DNA of 64,000 nucleotides from contig NC_068557.1 of assembly GCF_022201045.2 (NCBI RefSeq), forward strand, positions 31,969,501 through 32,033,500. The letters run 5' to 3'. The translations under genes and the position numbers were made by a program. Positions 48,501 through 61,748 of this stretch are shown here, one piece after another. The notes under the pieces were generated by a model. The model was not told the origin of the DNA. It was given only the letters and a program-made list of their open reading frames with translations, and ran no database searches. The stretch's first letter is position 1. The number at the start of each line of letters is the position of its first letter. Source of the stretch: Citrus sinensis (taxonomy: Eukaryota > Streptophyta > Magnoliopsida > Sapindales > Rutaceae).

Positions 48501-48943
48501 AAGAAAATGAAGTAACAAACGAGCATACAGTTGGTATCTGTCCTGGCCCTCTGGCAAATTCCAGTTGATATCCCAATATCTGCATGTTAAATTGAGGAAC
48601 AACTGAAATTAAGTAACCTGATCACAATCTCTAGCTCATTACATTCCATGATTACATCATCTAAGGCTATAAAGATTATGTAACAGTATTTTGTAAGTTA
48701 CCCTCTACTGGATTCACTTGATTTGAGATCTAAAAGGTTGTCCATTCCTCCATACTGTATCCCAATTAAATACCCCTGAGGTTTCGATATTGTAAGCCTG
48801 ACCAAACCATTGTCAAGTATCACCTGCATAACATCAAATGAGATTTTATGATAGAATAATAATAATAATCGTAAAATGAGGGCTTGTAATCACTGACTCA
48901 CATTGGATCCTTTGGTGACCAACTGCACTTTTTCCTTTGCCAT
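45570..48943 (-). CDS. Rhamnogalacturonan endolyase, polysaccharide lyase family 4
   Basis: Cleaves the rhamnogalacturonan I backbone of pectin by beta-elimination. Fifteen exons in gene order: 48902-48943, 48702-48823, 48529-48579, 48297-48416, 48097-48216, 47866-48007, 47571-47741, 47327-47482, 47124-47230, 46831-46921, 46608-46749, 46379-46535, 46145-46261, 45934-46057, 45570-45818; 1911 nt, 636 aa, the normal length. Domain order: catalytic beta-sandwich (about 1-300; RGYWDINWNLPEG, GGLHGWISSGPIIGFW with a likely catalytic His), an FnIII-like middle (VVPGVYGLHGWVPGF), and a C-terminal carbohydrate-binding-like domain (PTTWTIKFHL, RHGIHGLYQLFS, GVLYDYLRLE). No signal peptide precedes MAKEKVQLVTKGSN, which is also seen in several plant relatives. 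All splice phases agree. Confidence 0.9.
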
Positions 48944-50505
48944 AACACAGGAACAACAAGTACTACTTCTATATTCTTAATCAATAAGATTAATTTTGGT
49001 GTGATGAGCTATTAAACGTGAGATATGTTGTTCTAGAACAACGGTCGTTAAACACTAAGAAGATTAATATATTCTGCAAGAATAGAATTCTTAATTACAT
49101 GCTTCCTCTTGTCTGGTTATAATCAATCTGAAAATTTCTTGTTTATATCAACCCTTGTAAATCTTTGCTCCATATTAGTGAGCATTAGCTCTTGAATGCA
49201 CCATTACTTTTTTTTTTTTTAATTTAATTTGTTGTCCTTGCATTGGAGGTTTGGAGCCACTTAAAGTGATGAGTTGTAATCTTCTTTTAGTCACACATAG
49301 ATGTCCTATGATAATCAGAAGCCTACATCGTAAAAACTAGGCTAGTTCTTGGTCATAATCCATACACCCCCCCCCCCCCCCCCCCCCAAAAGACCATCAT
49401 ACAATCCAATTAATTTTAGAACTCTAATCATAAGCCACGATGATGAGCATCCAAGATTAAAATAAGAAGAAGATATCATATATAGAAGAGTGACAACCGC
49501 ATCACCTTCTTTTACTTATCACTTTTTTTTATTAATTACATCTTTCGACCTACACATTACAACGATGCTTCAACACGGCAAATGTTATGGATCACAGACA
49601 CGTGCCTACTTAGGTTTTTGAAAATATATTTTTGAAAAATTTAGAAGAATGGACCAACTCTAGGGTTGATTATTTTTAATTGAGTAGCCAAAAAGGTGGA
49701 TATTTTTTTAACATAAATACTAAATTACTATAAGTAAATTTTCGCAATAGATATACTGTCAACGTATAAAATATAAAAATACTCTTTGAATTTTCATGGA
49801 TTGGGTGATTGACAAATTCACTAGTTGTTAACTATCTGTTGATCGTTTATAGAATGGGCGATTAATAAAAATACGTCAATCGCAAGTTGCGTGCTTGTCA
49901 AGCAATCGATAACTTGTTGATTGTTAGTCTAGAGATGTCGATTTTGTCTGAATTTTCTATTTTTTGTTACTACAATATTAAAAGAATATTAATAATAAGT
50001 CGGCGACTTTTATAAGTTAGACTATAATTTTAAACCATGTTTGTGGTTCTTCCTAAATTTAAATTTTCCTAGAAACTAAAACCCTAGGCCTGAACGGAGG
50101 AATTATTTGTGTTCTTTCCTAGTGATAGAGGGACAAGATATCCTGTTTCCTTATAAATCGTTTGCCCCCAAAAAAGGGATAAAACACTGATGCTTATCGG
50201 TAATTTTTCATCATCACAAATTAAAGTCGGTTAAAAGTTGCCAATTTTAATAGGAAACCTTCTCTTAATACCGGTGAATTTCATATAGAGAAAATAAATC
50301 TCTGTGATCTTATTTATTCTTATATAATAGTAATAATGTCTTAATGTAACACCATCTCTTTAAATGAATTTGCATATGTATGTATATCTATCTCTCATTA
50401 CTTGGGATCTCGAATCTCCCTCCTCCTCCTCGTTTGTCTCGAATGGCAGCAAAAGCAGAGTCCTCTCGTTCTTTACCTCCTTCGTGGGTCTCCTCCACTG
50501 TTATT
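48944..50505. other. Divergent spacer between RG lyase and the MADS gene
   Basis: Holds the promoters of two divergent genes. An unusual run of 21 C lies at 49367-49387. Otherwise AT-rich DNA without coding signs. The region 50443-50505 is in frame with the MADS gene and might be translated if an upstream ATG is used. Confidence 0.55.
49367..49387. repeat. Poly(C) tract, 21 C
   Basis: A homopolymer of 21 C (plus strand) about 425 bp upstream of the RG lyase start codon. Such long G/C runs are rare in AT-rich plant spacers and are prone to length error in assemblies. Confidence 0.85.
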
Positions 50506-51030
50506 ATGCCAAAGAAAAAACCCAAAGGAACAGGCCGCAAGAAGATCGAGATAAAAAGGATAGAAAATAACTCTAGCCGTAAAGTTGCGTTCTCCAAGCG
50601 CCGTAAGGGCATGTTTAAAAAGGCCAGTGAACTCTGCCGGTTATGTGACGCTGAGATTGCTATAATTGTCTTCTCCCCCAAGGGCAGGCTCTATAGTTTT
50701 GGCGATCATGTTATCGATAAGTTTATCGAGGACGAAATAGTTTCAGATATTCACTCTTCTTCTTCTTCTTCAAAGGAAGCGATAAAAGAAAACGACTGCG
50801 TTACGGAGTTGACGGGCGAAGAGAAATCCGAAGAGGAAGACATGCACAAAGAACAAACAGAATTGGAGTTTTGGTGGGAACAGTCGATAGAGGATTTGAA
50901 TATGGAAGAGCTTGAGAAATATAAATCTTGTTTGGAGGAATTGAGAAGCAATGTTGCCATGAAAGTAGAGGAGATGGTCATGCGCAGGACTTGCGAGAAG
51001 GACTTTTTGGGTATAAGAGATAAGGCCTGA
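50506..51030 (+). CDS. Type I (M-alpha) MADS-box transcription factor
   Basis: Nuclear DNA-binding protein of the AGL29/AGL62-like group, genes often active in female gametophyte or endosperm. A single intronless frame, typical for type I genes; 174 aa from the ATG at 50506. The MADS domain starts near residue 11 ([20 protein letters not shown]) and runs through [20 protein letters not shown] to [14 protein letters not shown]. There is no K-domain. A Ser tract is followed by an acidic Glu/Lys-rich tail with a possible coiled coil. An in-frame ATG at 50443 would add 21 residues before [10 protein letters not shown]; the shorter form fits the family better. Target genes and partners cannot be told from sequence. 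Confidence 0.88.
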   Translation: MPKKKPKGTGRKKIEIKRIENNSSRKVAFSKRRKGMFKKASELCRLCDAEIAIIVFSPKGRLYSFGDHVIDKFIEDEIVSDIHSSSSSSKEAIKENDCVTELTGEEKSEEEDMHKEQTELEFWWEQSIEDLNMEELEKYKSCLEELRSNVAMKVEEMVMRRTCEKDFLGIRDKA

Positions 51031-53653
51031 CGTATACATACTCTTCATTTTTAAGTTAGTTTAAATTTATTTATTTTCAGTAAAAAAAGAAAAAGAAAAA
51101 GAAATTCTGGCTTATGTTTCTGTTCATTAGTCTGTCCTGTTTACTCATTTACCATGAACTTGAGAGCCTATCTCCACAATGTGCCATTGTCAACGCTGTA
51201 AATTTGAAGTTCATATCATATGCTTGGGCCGGGCCGGGGGTGACTTTTGGGTGAATCCTTGCGCTATGGTATCGCTCCAACCAAATACTTTTTTATTATT
51301 AAATTTTATCCAATAATATTTTCATCTTCATATAATAAAAATTTTGAAATATTTGAGGAAACTTATTAAATGGGTACTTTATTGAAATAACTTGTATGTC
51401 GTTGTTTTCCTATTTATGAATCACCATTGCTTTCTATTTTTCATTTGAACTCGGTCAAGAACATAGAGAAGATTATTTAAGTTCAGCAGCAATAATTCTA
51501 TATTTTGGTGACCATATCGTTCGCATACGAAGGAATCAGAGAAGAAAATGAAGGAATTGCGGGTTATGTGTTGCAAATATTGCTACTTTATAGTTTTGGT
51601 TAAAATTTTGCTGACCAAGAATCGTCGAAGATGAGTCGATGACGACGATTGGCTCTAATGGTGGGCATCGGTTCGGCTCGCTATAAAAAATAAACCAAAA
51701 CTTTTGGTTCTGTTCGGTACAAGATTTTTAAAAACCGATAAGAATTTGAACAAAATACGAAGCCAACTGATTCGATTTGGTTCTGTTTGGTTCGAGCTGA
51801 GAACAGGTACCGATCGGTATTTCGGTTCCACAATTAACTGCTTTCCTGTATATTCAGTCTATAATAGTTTTCACCAATTACTACCACGTTCATGAACCAA
51901 TTTGCAAAACACAAATATCATTACAGAAATTGTAAAACACAAATTACAAATATAATTAGACACGGCACACGGTGTTTGTTGTGTTTGTGTTTGGGCGGAT
52001 ATTTTTATTATTAACAACTATGAAGACAGCCGACAGTCGTAGTGGAACTGAAGATGAAGAGCAGCGACAATAGCACAGTCAGCGAGAATTGAATATGAAG
52101 ATGAAGAATCGAGGCTTGGAATGAAGATGATGAAGAGAGGCTTAAGATGAAGCTGAAGAAATGAAGATGTCGGTTGCAATTGGATTTAGCAAAAATAGAG
52201 TTTTGCGTTTTTGGTTTGATTATTTTGCGTGTGTGTATATATTATTGTTATGGTGTGTTATGATGTATTATAAGTCCATGAGCTTGCCTATTATATTCTC
52301 TTATATTATGCCACGTGGCGTTGTTCAAAATTTACCATTGGGTTATTTGGTTCGTTTTCTATTATGAGATTCTAAACCGAGAACTGTTCGGTTCGGATTA
52401 ATATAATCGGTTTTTTAAGTTAAAAAGTTACCAAACAGAAATTAAAAAAAAAAAAAAATTAAAACGAATTGGTATTTTTGGGCTTGGTCCGTTCTACCCA
52501 CCCATAATTCAATTTTCGTGGCAAGAGTTTTAGAGATGGTAAAAAAGTTCGGGCTTAGCCCGGCCTGTAAATGGTCCATCTAAACGCGCATGCTTTAAGC
52601 TTGATCTGCAGTTAATAAACTTAGTTATGGATTGAAAATTTAAAAACTCACAGAACATAAATCTAGGATTGTATAATTAATGTGAATCAATCCCCGATAC
52701 ACATTAAGAAAGTGAGTGTGTGTACTAGGAGCCGTAATTTGTGACATAAGTCAGTTTAACACAAAATTAATAAGCCTAGGTTGCTCTAAAATGAACTGAA
52801 TAATTGGGCTCTATATATATATATATATATATTCAAATACACTCTGTTACATTTGCAAATTTTTAGAAATAGTAGTGCAATTAATTTTCTAAAAAATAAG
52901 TTTAAAACAGGTCAAGAAAGTGAAGGTTAATGCGTGCTTAATACTGAATAAACTCAAGTGAGATTCCACGTGAATCCAATCGCCAGCCATTTGTGTAATT
53001 AGAACTTCGTTTGGCCTTCGTGGCACGTCTTTATCATATTCATCATAGCCTCGTATAAAAACGATCTTTATCCTGTGTACATTATTTGATCCAATCATCC
53101 AAACAGAATCCTTGAGCGTTGAGTGGAATTTTGAACAGTTAAAGTGAGATCAGTGACCCTAATGCTGCCCGTACCGCTCTGCCAGCGACTTATATAATTC
53201 CAATTTGCACGTGAAAGGGTCAGTTCGGTAATTTCATACACTCAAAACAACCCAGTTTCTCACTTCCCTCCATTCGACTAGCCTTCCAATGGAATCACCA
53301 CCGTCAAGATCAGTGGCCCTAATTTTCAATCATGGGCACACTCGAAATCGACGTCCAAGATTTGAATGAACCCATCAATGCTCTATATGTCCCGTGCATT
53401 TTATTGGGAATCTACTGACAGCTAATATGCCAGTCCTTTGCGCCCTGCTCTCGACAGTGAAAAAACCCAGAACTGCTCAGCTCAGATACAAAGATAGCTT
53501 GCAAAAGAAAGTGAGATTAGATTTAGAGAGAAAAGATACAACCTTTTTCTTTCTCTCTGCTCTCTTTTAGATCTGTAAATCCGATAAAAATTTAATCATA
53601 AAGATCATTTCCTTTGAAAGTTTTTCAAAGAAAAGAGAATACTCTCCAAGAAA
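51031..53653. other. Spacer between the MADS and SKS genes
   Basis: Contains a degenerate hAT-like element (about 51656-52506) and a (TA)n tract near 52811-52831. The last about 400 bp (from about 53230) look like promoter and leader of the SKS gene: TATATAAT near 53191 and a pyrimidine-rich leader near 53550-53570. No other gene is seen. Confidence 0.55.
51656..52506. mobile_element. Degenerate hAT-like non-autonomous element
   Basis: The left end TAATGGTGGGCATCGGTTCG and the right end (reverse complement TATGGGTGGGTAGAACGGAC) show the GGTGGG terminal pattern of plant hAT elements. Both subterminal regions repeat GGTTCGG/CCGAAC motifs. The interior, about 850 bp, has no transposase. The flanking 8-mers match poorly, so the element is old or its ends are slightly misplaced. 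Confidence 0.45.
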
Positions 53654-56600
53654 ATGAGGGACAGCAGAGTACTCTGTTCTCTCATTGCTCTACTATTGTC
53701 TCTTGCTGTTCATGGCGTCTATGGTGACAGCCCTTACAGATTCTTCACGTGGAAAATCACCTACGGTGATATCTACCCTCTTGGTGTGAAGCAGCAGGTA
53801 ACTCTTCTTTCATGCTCATTGTTTCTTGGTAATGTTGATGTGTTGTCTGAAAACACTTTCCTTGTTTCCGAAAGCAAAGGAAGTATACGGAAAAGCTGAA
53901 TGTGGGGAAAATGTTGTAGGGAATCTTGATTAATGGACAGTTTCCAGGACCTCAGATCGACGCAGTTACCAATGATAACTTGATTATTAGTGTTTACAAT
54001 TACCTAAGAGAGCCATTCCTCATCTCTTGGTAAGTGTATCGATTTTGGTTCTGTTTATTTTCTTTCTACGTTTCAGGGTTATTCTATGTTCTGGGTTTCC
54101 CCCAAAAAATGTAGGAAAATGAAATGTATGAAAAGTAAGTCTAAGGCTCCTGGATGTTTAATGTTCTTCATGAATCTTGTCCTTGTTTCTTACTACCATT
54201 TGGTTCCTCAAGAATATTCATCATTCGAGGACACATGAAACGTAACTCACGTGGTTACACACACACACATATATTGTTTATTTTTATTCTCTTTCATTTA
54301 CTCTAGAGTGTAAATGTGATTTAGATAGAAGGGATTTCATATAATGGCATGAATAGATTTGATCGAAAAAGAGCAGACAAAAATGTGGCTATAGCTGATC
54401 TGTGGATAGGAACTTGCCATTAGTGGGAAATGGTAGCCTTATTTCTTACTTTGTTTTCGGTATTTAAATGACACCTATGCCCTTCGTCATTGACATATCA
54501 AATTATTCTCATTATTTTGGCTGAATGGTGGAAATGTAATTTGCTTATGCTATGCCTTTCCAGCCACTTTGGTCAATAAAGAAACACAAAAAAGCTAAAT
54601 AAGAGGTGGGGACGATGACTGAAACTTTGCCCATCTATCCACTAGTGTTTGTCTAGGTTAGTTTTGTTCAGATCTCACTTGCATTTTGCATTCAGTTGGA
54701 ATCTGGTGTGGTCATCAATGCCGTGCATGTTTAGTCTTAATTTTCTAACTGTTGACCCTCTTATAGTATTAAAATAATGTGCTTGTGCAGCTGGCATCGT
54801 GTATAGAATCTTACTGTCCACATGCTAGATCTCCGGAAATTCACATCTGCGTTATAAATAAATTGATTCCTGATAAACAATTAGTTTCATTGAAGTTGGT
54901 TTATTTAATAATAATTCGCTATTAATGACTTTGTATGGGTCCCGTGTGCATTTGGATTATAATTTCTCTGTTTCCATTCTCTCATTCAACGTGTATAAGG
55001 CAGATCGGTTATTCATGAGACTTGTATTCATTCTCACGTATGCATTTAGCATGGTGAGATCATCTACTCCATGGAGATTTTAACAACGCAATTTTTTGCG
55101 ATATTCTTCATGCAAAATTTTTAGAAATAATGTCTTAAGCTACTTAAGTACCAGAGCTTGCACTTGAATTTACTATTATCACGGACTGGGTTATGCAGTA
55201 TTTTAATAATGCAATTTTTGGCAGGAATGGGCTACAGCAGAGAAGGAATTCGTGGCAAGACGGAGTTTATGGAACAACTTGTCCAATCCCACCTGGAAAA
55301 AATTTTACATATGTCCTCCAAGCAAAAGACCAGATTGGCAGCTATTTTTACTTCCCTTCATTTCTATTCCACAAGGCTGCGGGAGCATTTGGTGGCATCA
55401 GAATCTGGAGCCGTCCTCGGATTCCTGTTCCATTCCCTCCTCCTGCTGGGGATTTTACTGTGCTAGCCGGTGACTGGTATAGGAGTAACCACTATGTAGG
55501 TGTTCATAATGCATCTCTCAGTTCATTGTCGGATGTTGTTGCTTTTGACACATAAAACTGTTGCGCTGATTTCTCTTCAACTTTACAGGTATTGAGACGT
55601 CTCTTGGATAGTGGTCACAACCTTCCTTTTCCCGATGGGCTTCTCATTAATGGCCGAGGATGGAATGGATACACGTTCACAGTTGAACCAGGTTTCTAAA
55701 AATGAAAATTCTAAACCAAATTGTGCTTGTAGCTGCCTCATAACTCCCACACCTATTGGATTCTGTTTGCAGGCAGGACATATAGATTCAGGATATCAAA
55801 TGTTGGCCTTACAACATCCATCAACTTCAGAATACAAGGTCACAGTATGAAATTGGTAGAAGTGGAAGGTTCTCATACCTTACAGAACACTTACGCTGCC
55901 CTTGACATTCATCTTGGACAAACCTATTCTGTCTTAGTCACAATGGATCAGGCTCCACAGGATTACTACATTGTTGTTTCTTCACGCTTCACCCCTCGCG
56001 TGCTTACGACAACAGCCATCCTTCACTACAGCAATTCACGTAGAGGAGTCTCAGGTCCTATCCCTGGTGGCCCTACTACGGAGATTGCTTGGTCCCTCAA
56101 CCAGGCCAGATCTATTCGGTATTCATTTACTTATAAAAGTTATCTTCCCTATTATACTTATAATTCCTGTAGTTTCTCATCGAAAAAATACTTGCAATGA
56201 TCCCATGCCAGTTGGAATTTGACTGCTAGCGGACCTAGGCCTAATCCTCAAGGATCTTACCACTATGGAATGATCAAGATCAGCCGCACAATCACACTTG
56301 CAAACTCTGCTCCTTATATGAATGGCAAACAGAGGTATGCCATCAACAGTGTCTCATTTGTTCCAGCAGACACACCATTAAAACTTGCTGACTACTTCAA
56401 GATTCCCGGAGTCTTCACTCTTGGAAGCATGCCTACAAGTCCTAATTGGGGAAATGCATACCTTCAGACCTCAGTGATGGCTGCTAACTTCCGGGAGTTT
56501 GTCGAGATTGTGTTCCAAAATTGGGAGGACACCGTTCAGTCATATCACATTGATGGCTATTCCTTCTTCGTTGTTGGGTGAGCTTACCAAATACTGGTGC

Positions 56601-57059
56601 TTGACATACTTGATTGCATTACTCATAATATACTTTGTAGCTTCTTAAAGAATTCATTAATTATTTGTGAAATGATTAGAATGGATGGAGGTCAGTGGAC
56701 GCCTGCAAGTCGAACACGATACAACTTGAGAGACACAGTAGCCCGATCCACCACTCAGGTAAGACAGAAGAAAGATGCTTACGACGCACACTCAGTTGAA
56801 GCACAATAGTATCAAACAGACCCTTGACTTGACTGATTGAATGCAGGTGTATCCGAGGTCATGGACGGCAATCTACATGGCTCTGGACAATGTGGGTATG
56901 TGGAACATAAGATCTGAGAACTGGGCCAGACAGTACTTGGGTCAGCAGTTCTATCTCAGGGTTTATTCTCCTGCTAATTCATGGAGGGATGAGTTACCAA
57001 TCCCAAAGAATGCTCTTCTTTGCGGACGAGCAAGAGGTCGACATACAAGGCCTCTCTGA
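53654..57059 (+). CDS. SKU5-similar (SKS) multicopper-oxidase-like protein
   Basis: Secreted cell-wall protein of the SKS/pollen ascorbate-oxidase-homolog group, linked to cell expansion or pollen tube growth. Exons 53654-53797, 53920-54029, 55225-55495, 55589-55691, 55773-56118, 56212-56577, 56680-56758, 56847-57059; 1632 nt, 543 aa. A signal peptide (about 1-24) is followed by three cupredoxin domains (about 30-145, 155-300, 375-515). At the first copper site the oxidase motif HWHG is replaced by SWNG, so type 2/3 copper cannot be held as in true oxidases, as in other SKS proteins. The C-terminus ends LLCGRARGRHTRPL without a hydrophobic GPI tail, unlike SKU5 itself, so it is probably soluble or wall-bound. 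Intron 2 is long (1195 bp). Confidence 0.92.
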
Positions 57060-57611
57060 ATTAGCTAGTTGTAGATTTTGTCACGAGAGGGTGACAAAGT
57101 TTTTGGGGCCGGTCACCAACTGATAACCCCCTCAATAGCGGGAAATTGTGTCAAAAGCTCCACTTGAGCTTTGAGTCTTTTCTTGTTCGCCTTGTTATTA
57201 TTATTATTATTTTTGGGAGGTCGGGTTTAGTTCTGTTTCTGTAACTCACAAATGAGAATTCATTGATGTGTCCTACTCTGAATGCATTATCTTAAGGAAG
57301 AATTCCATTTGTTAAAACTTCATCAGTTCATCTAGTCGCATCAGCGTTAATGTTGATAATTTCATTATAGAGAAGACTTATGAGCTTTTTGGTATTGTTT
57401 TTCATCACTCATTCTCCGTTAGTAAGAATAGGAAATAAAAAGTGTTTGGTAGGCCTCAGTAAGACAGTATATTTTCTATTTCTATGAAAATTAATTATGC
57501 CAATTTTACATGTGAGTTCGATACTGTTATTAATACTCTTTTGTCTCTCCTTCATTTGTTTCTTATATTTTATATATAAATAAAATTATTAGTCGGTCTA
57601 TTATAATCATA

Positions 57612-57845
57612 TAATGGGTAAATTTTGAATTACCCTCTTATAAATTGACTATCTTTAAATTACTTTCTTACTCTAAAAATATTTACATTACCCCAATTTT
57701 TTTGTTCAAAAGAAAATGAAAAATGAGGTGGATTGATGAGATTTTTTTTATCTTCTTTAAAAAATCGGGGTAAATTGAGGTTTTTGAAAGTATGAGATGA
57801 TTTAAAGATAGTCATTTCATGATAGAGTAATTTAAAATTAATCCT
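57612..57845. mobile_element. MITE with long terminal inverted repeats, copy 2
   Basis: The left end (AATTTTGAATTACCCTCTTA ... GACTATCTTTAAAT) pairs with the right end (ATTTAAAGATAGTC ... GAGTAATTTAAAATTAATCC). The internal block with GGTGGATTGATGAGATTTTT is the reverse complement relative of that in the 30.9-31.1 kb MITE, so both belong to one family. Non-coding, about 230 bp. Confidence 0.6.
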
Positions 57846-60800
57846 TGTATAATATATTTTTTCATTAGCTGTAATTTTCGCTATTTCTAAACAAACAACA
57901 TACCACATTTTCATTTTTCATTTTGAAATACTATTTTAAGATTAAACTATCAAACGCATTTTCAAATTCACCAAACAATAATCATATCTATATTATAAAA
58001 CAAATATAAGAACATCATTTGAAAAAAAAAAAAAAAACCAAACACACCCTTTGTATCTTTAATTCAATTACGTGGGAGTTGGGGAACCTAATTGTTATGT
58101 ACTTAATTACATTGAAGAAAACAAATTAATATCAAATCCTGCTAGATAACACAAGAATTTAAACTATGGAACAAGGAGGTTAGAATTACAGTTATTGGGC
58201 CAATGCAAGCTCAAGTAATAAGTGATAGTATTTAGAGTTTGTTTGGTACTTTGGTATTAAAGTGTTGTAACTTTTAAGTCACAACTATAGTTGAAAAAAA
58301 CTATAATTATGAAATAATAATTGATAACGTGTAAAAGAAATATGACTTTAAAATAATAGTTTTGACAAAATTAATTAAAGCTATTATAGTATTTTACAAT
58401 ATAAGCGTGAGATCAAATTAATTTAACTTCTAAGTTACAATAACAAGTATTTGTCAAATACTTTAGTTATAGATTTTAAACTATGGCTTCCTAGGCTCAA
58501 TATTAAATAGGATTTTTAGTACATTGTGATTGTGTTTGTTGTAGGGTTAAAACAGGAGATTAGATTATTTGTTCCAAGTTTATGGTTCATCACTGTAGTG
58601 GAATATAAGATTTTACTTATTATATTGTTGTATTAGTATTTGTGATTGATGGGATCTTGTACGCGTTGCTCACCATCGACGAGTTATTTGCACACATAAT
58701 ATGCATCTATAATTGGACTTATATACCTTTGATGTGCATAAATTTTACACGTAATAGGTTGTGTCACCCATGATTTCATGATTGATTTTAGGTGATTACT
58801 TGTATAATTTGTTAGAAAAAAACCCATACAAGCAGCTGCAAGTTAAGCGATAACTCTTTTTCTCTTTGTGCGATTAAAATGAAATTTGTACGATAAATAA
58901 ATAAGTATAAATTAAATCATTAAAATCCAAGGTAAGAAATAAAACTGTAAGGACACAATTTTTTTTTTTTGAAAAATTCAAATCAGAAAAAAAAATGGGA
59001 CGATAATCTAATATAACTTTTTACTATATAATTTATGGGATTACAATGCGAACCATTCTCTAGATGACATTAGAGACTCACAACATCAAGAATCTTATCA
59101 CTTTTAGTTCATAGTAACAGCCTACTATATGTTATTCTAACAAGTGGGTAGCTTAAATAGTAGTTAATGAAAGAATAAAATAAAATCAAGACTAGTAAGA
59201 TTGTAAATGGTGATACTTAGATATAACTCTTAGGGACAGCAAAATCCTTCACGGGAAATGAGGTGACTTTTGATTAATTTTTTGATAATGGAATAGGAAA
59301 TGAGCAAAAAATAATCCACAAATTCTTAATGTGGTAGGGTTTAGTTTTGTATTCCCAACCCACCCTTGCCCCAATCCCAATACATATAAATATTTTTTAA
59401 TTTTTATTTAATAATTTTATTTTATCAATTATAATGTTATTTAATAAATTTTCTTTTTATTTTTACTTAATATAAGTAAGCTATAACTAAAAGAAAACCC
59501 TATCACCCTACAATATAATTCTTATTCAACCTTAAAATATTATTATTTTTTTCTCTTTTAAGATGCTGCTCTCTTCAAATATTTTTTCAGTTTTAATATT
59601 ATTTCAAGATATTGTTTTAAATTTTTTGGAGATTTTTTAATTATTTAAATACTTTATAAGATAGTGATGATTTTATTTAAATCTCTAATTTTAATTTAAT
59701 AAAATTATGTATTCATATCCAGTATAAAATAAGTAAATTAAAAATGGGGTGGAGATAAAGAAATAATTTCTCATACGAGGATTTCTTATCTCCGAATCAC
59801 TAAATTTATTAGAAAATAGAATAAGGAATGAAAGTAAAATTTTTAATCTAATGGGGAATTGATAGACCTTCCCACTCCCATCACACCCCATTGCCATCCC
59901 GTATAACCTCCAAATTTAAACGAAAAATGAACTAAATTCTCCTTCCTTGCCCTCAAATTTCAAGTCGCGCCACCGTCTTCCTTTCTTCCCTCCCGCTTCG
60001 TCACCGTGACATGAACCCAGTATAATTTATGAATCATGGCCGATGTTTAATATTAATTAGATGCAATTGATGATGCAAGTGCCCGTGTCATCCACTATTG
60101 ATATTTAGTATTAGTAAGATGTTAGATTAAAAAAGAAAAAAGAATGATGTGAGATGATGTTTTGACTGATGAGATGGCTGCGCGTGCCATTCATGACTGA
60201 TATTCTGTGGTATTGATGTGTCAGATAATTGTTTAGATGGCAACACGTGTTATTCTTAACAGCGATTGGTGAGGTGCCTGCTTATGTTTTTCTTGTTTGA
60301 TCTTTCCTTATGGTGCTGGTCATTGTGAATATTTTTCTAGCCAACCCAGGATTTGTTTGGGCAACCATCGCAGTCCTAAGTCAACCACACTACCACCTTG
60401 TGTCGTAATCAAACTAAGCTTCAAATTACAACTATAATGAAACAAAACCAATCGTGAACACGTATGTCAATAACTATTTACAAACGAAGGAATATGATAT
60501 TTTTGCAAGATAAGATTTACAATTAATTCACTTAGATTTTATAAAGAATTACCAATCAATTAATTAATAACATATTATTTAGTATTAAATTTAAGATAAA
60601 AAATTTAAAATGCGTATCATTACTCATTATTATAAATATAATATGAAATAAAGATAGAACACAAAGTCTTAATGAATATGTATTGCCCGTGCATTACAGC
60701 GTGGACGTCTGTGTCTGTCCTAATTAAAGGACTGAAAACCGGCTTAGGCAGTAAAGAAACGGATGCTAAAATGGTATGCTAAGTTAAAGCATTGTCGATC

Positions 60801-61581
60801 GGTATGGTCAGGTCAGGTGCTTACGAAATCACATAAACACTTGTCCGAATCCATCGAAGAGAATATTTCCCAAAATGAAACCGTCTTCGCTGCATTTTCC
60901 ATGAAAATCCCACATCCCACCACCAATGGTGACGCTTCAAAGTCCACGCGTCATCACTCGAAGGACAGGCGACATGCAGAGCATGTGTTGTTTGTAGAAT
61001 GATATGTGAATCCTCGATATTCGTATCGGTTTGCTTGGTGATGGAGTGAAAGTTTCGGCCGGAATAAGGGGAGCCAAGGAATTAGGTTTGTGGGTATGTT
61101 TGGCTTGGGACATGCAGAATGCTTATTAGCTCACGTCTGCTTTAGAACATGCGCCGTTTGGTAATTATTTTATTTTATAACGTCCGAATTTTGTTGTGCC
61201 ATTCCTTCATTTTGTAACGCTCGTTTCAACTTTGTAAGTTTCCCTGAGGGAACGCTTCGAAGTTTGAAATGGGAACTCGCATATACTGCATGCTCACCTT
61301 TTTGTTGTTTGCAGATAGACTGTTGATTCTTGTTCTTATTTCACAAAAACTGACCCCAAAGAAGATTGAATATTGTGATGACAGACCCATCAAGCTTACT
61401 TATTTTATTGAATATTTCTTTTTTCTTTCAAATTTTATTAAAATTCACTGATAATATATTCACACCATTTAAAAAAAGACGGCAAGATATAGGGAAAGAA
61501 GAATTTTACCTTCCAACTGCTGCTGTGGACACCCGTTAATGTTACATGAGCAATAATAACAAATAGAACAAGTAAAAACCA

Positions 61582-61748
61582 TTCAATTTATGTTGGGTGC
61601 TTTCCCCCCCCCCCCAAAAAAAATTATGTTTGGTGCTAGACTGCTAGTTAGTTAGGTTAATTTTCAATTTATGTTGGGTGCTTTTCCCCCCAAAAAAAAA
61701 AATAATAATGTTTGGTGCTGCTAGACTTGCTAGTTAGTTAGGTTAATT
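61582..61748. repeat. Tandem duplication of an about 80-bp unit with C/A runs
   Basis: TTCAATTTATGTTGGGTGCT, then a C run and an A run, then TGTTTGGTGCT...CTAGTTAGTTAGGTTAAT, occurs twice head to tail (61582-61662, 61663-61748). The C and A runs differ in length. A similar C8/A8 run occurs alone near 61946-61961. Confidence 0.75.

Noticed and set aside
60763-61002. 79-codon open frame on +
   Set aside because: No recognisable domain, no splice or leader context; left as spacer.
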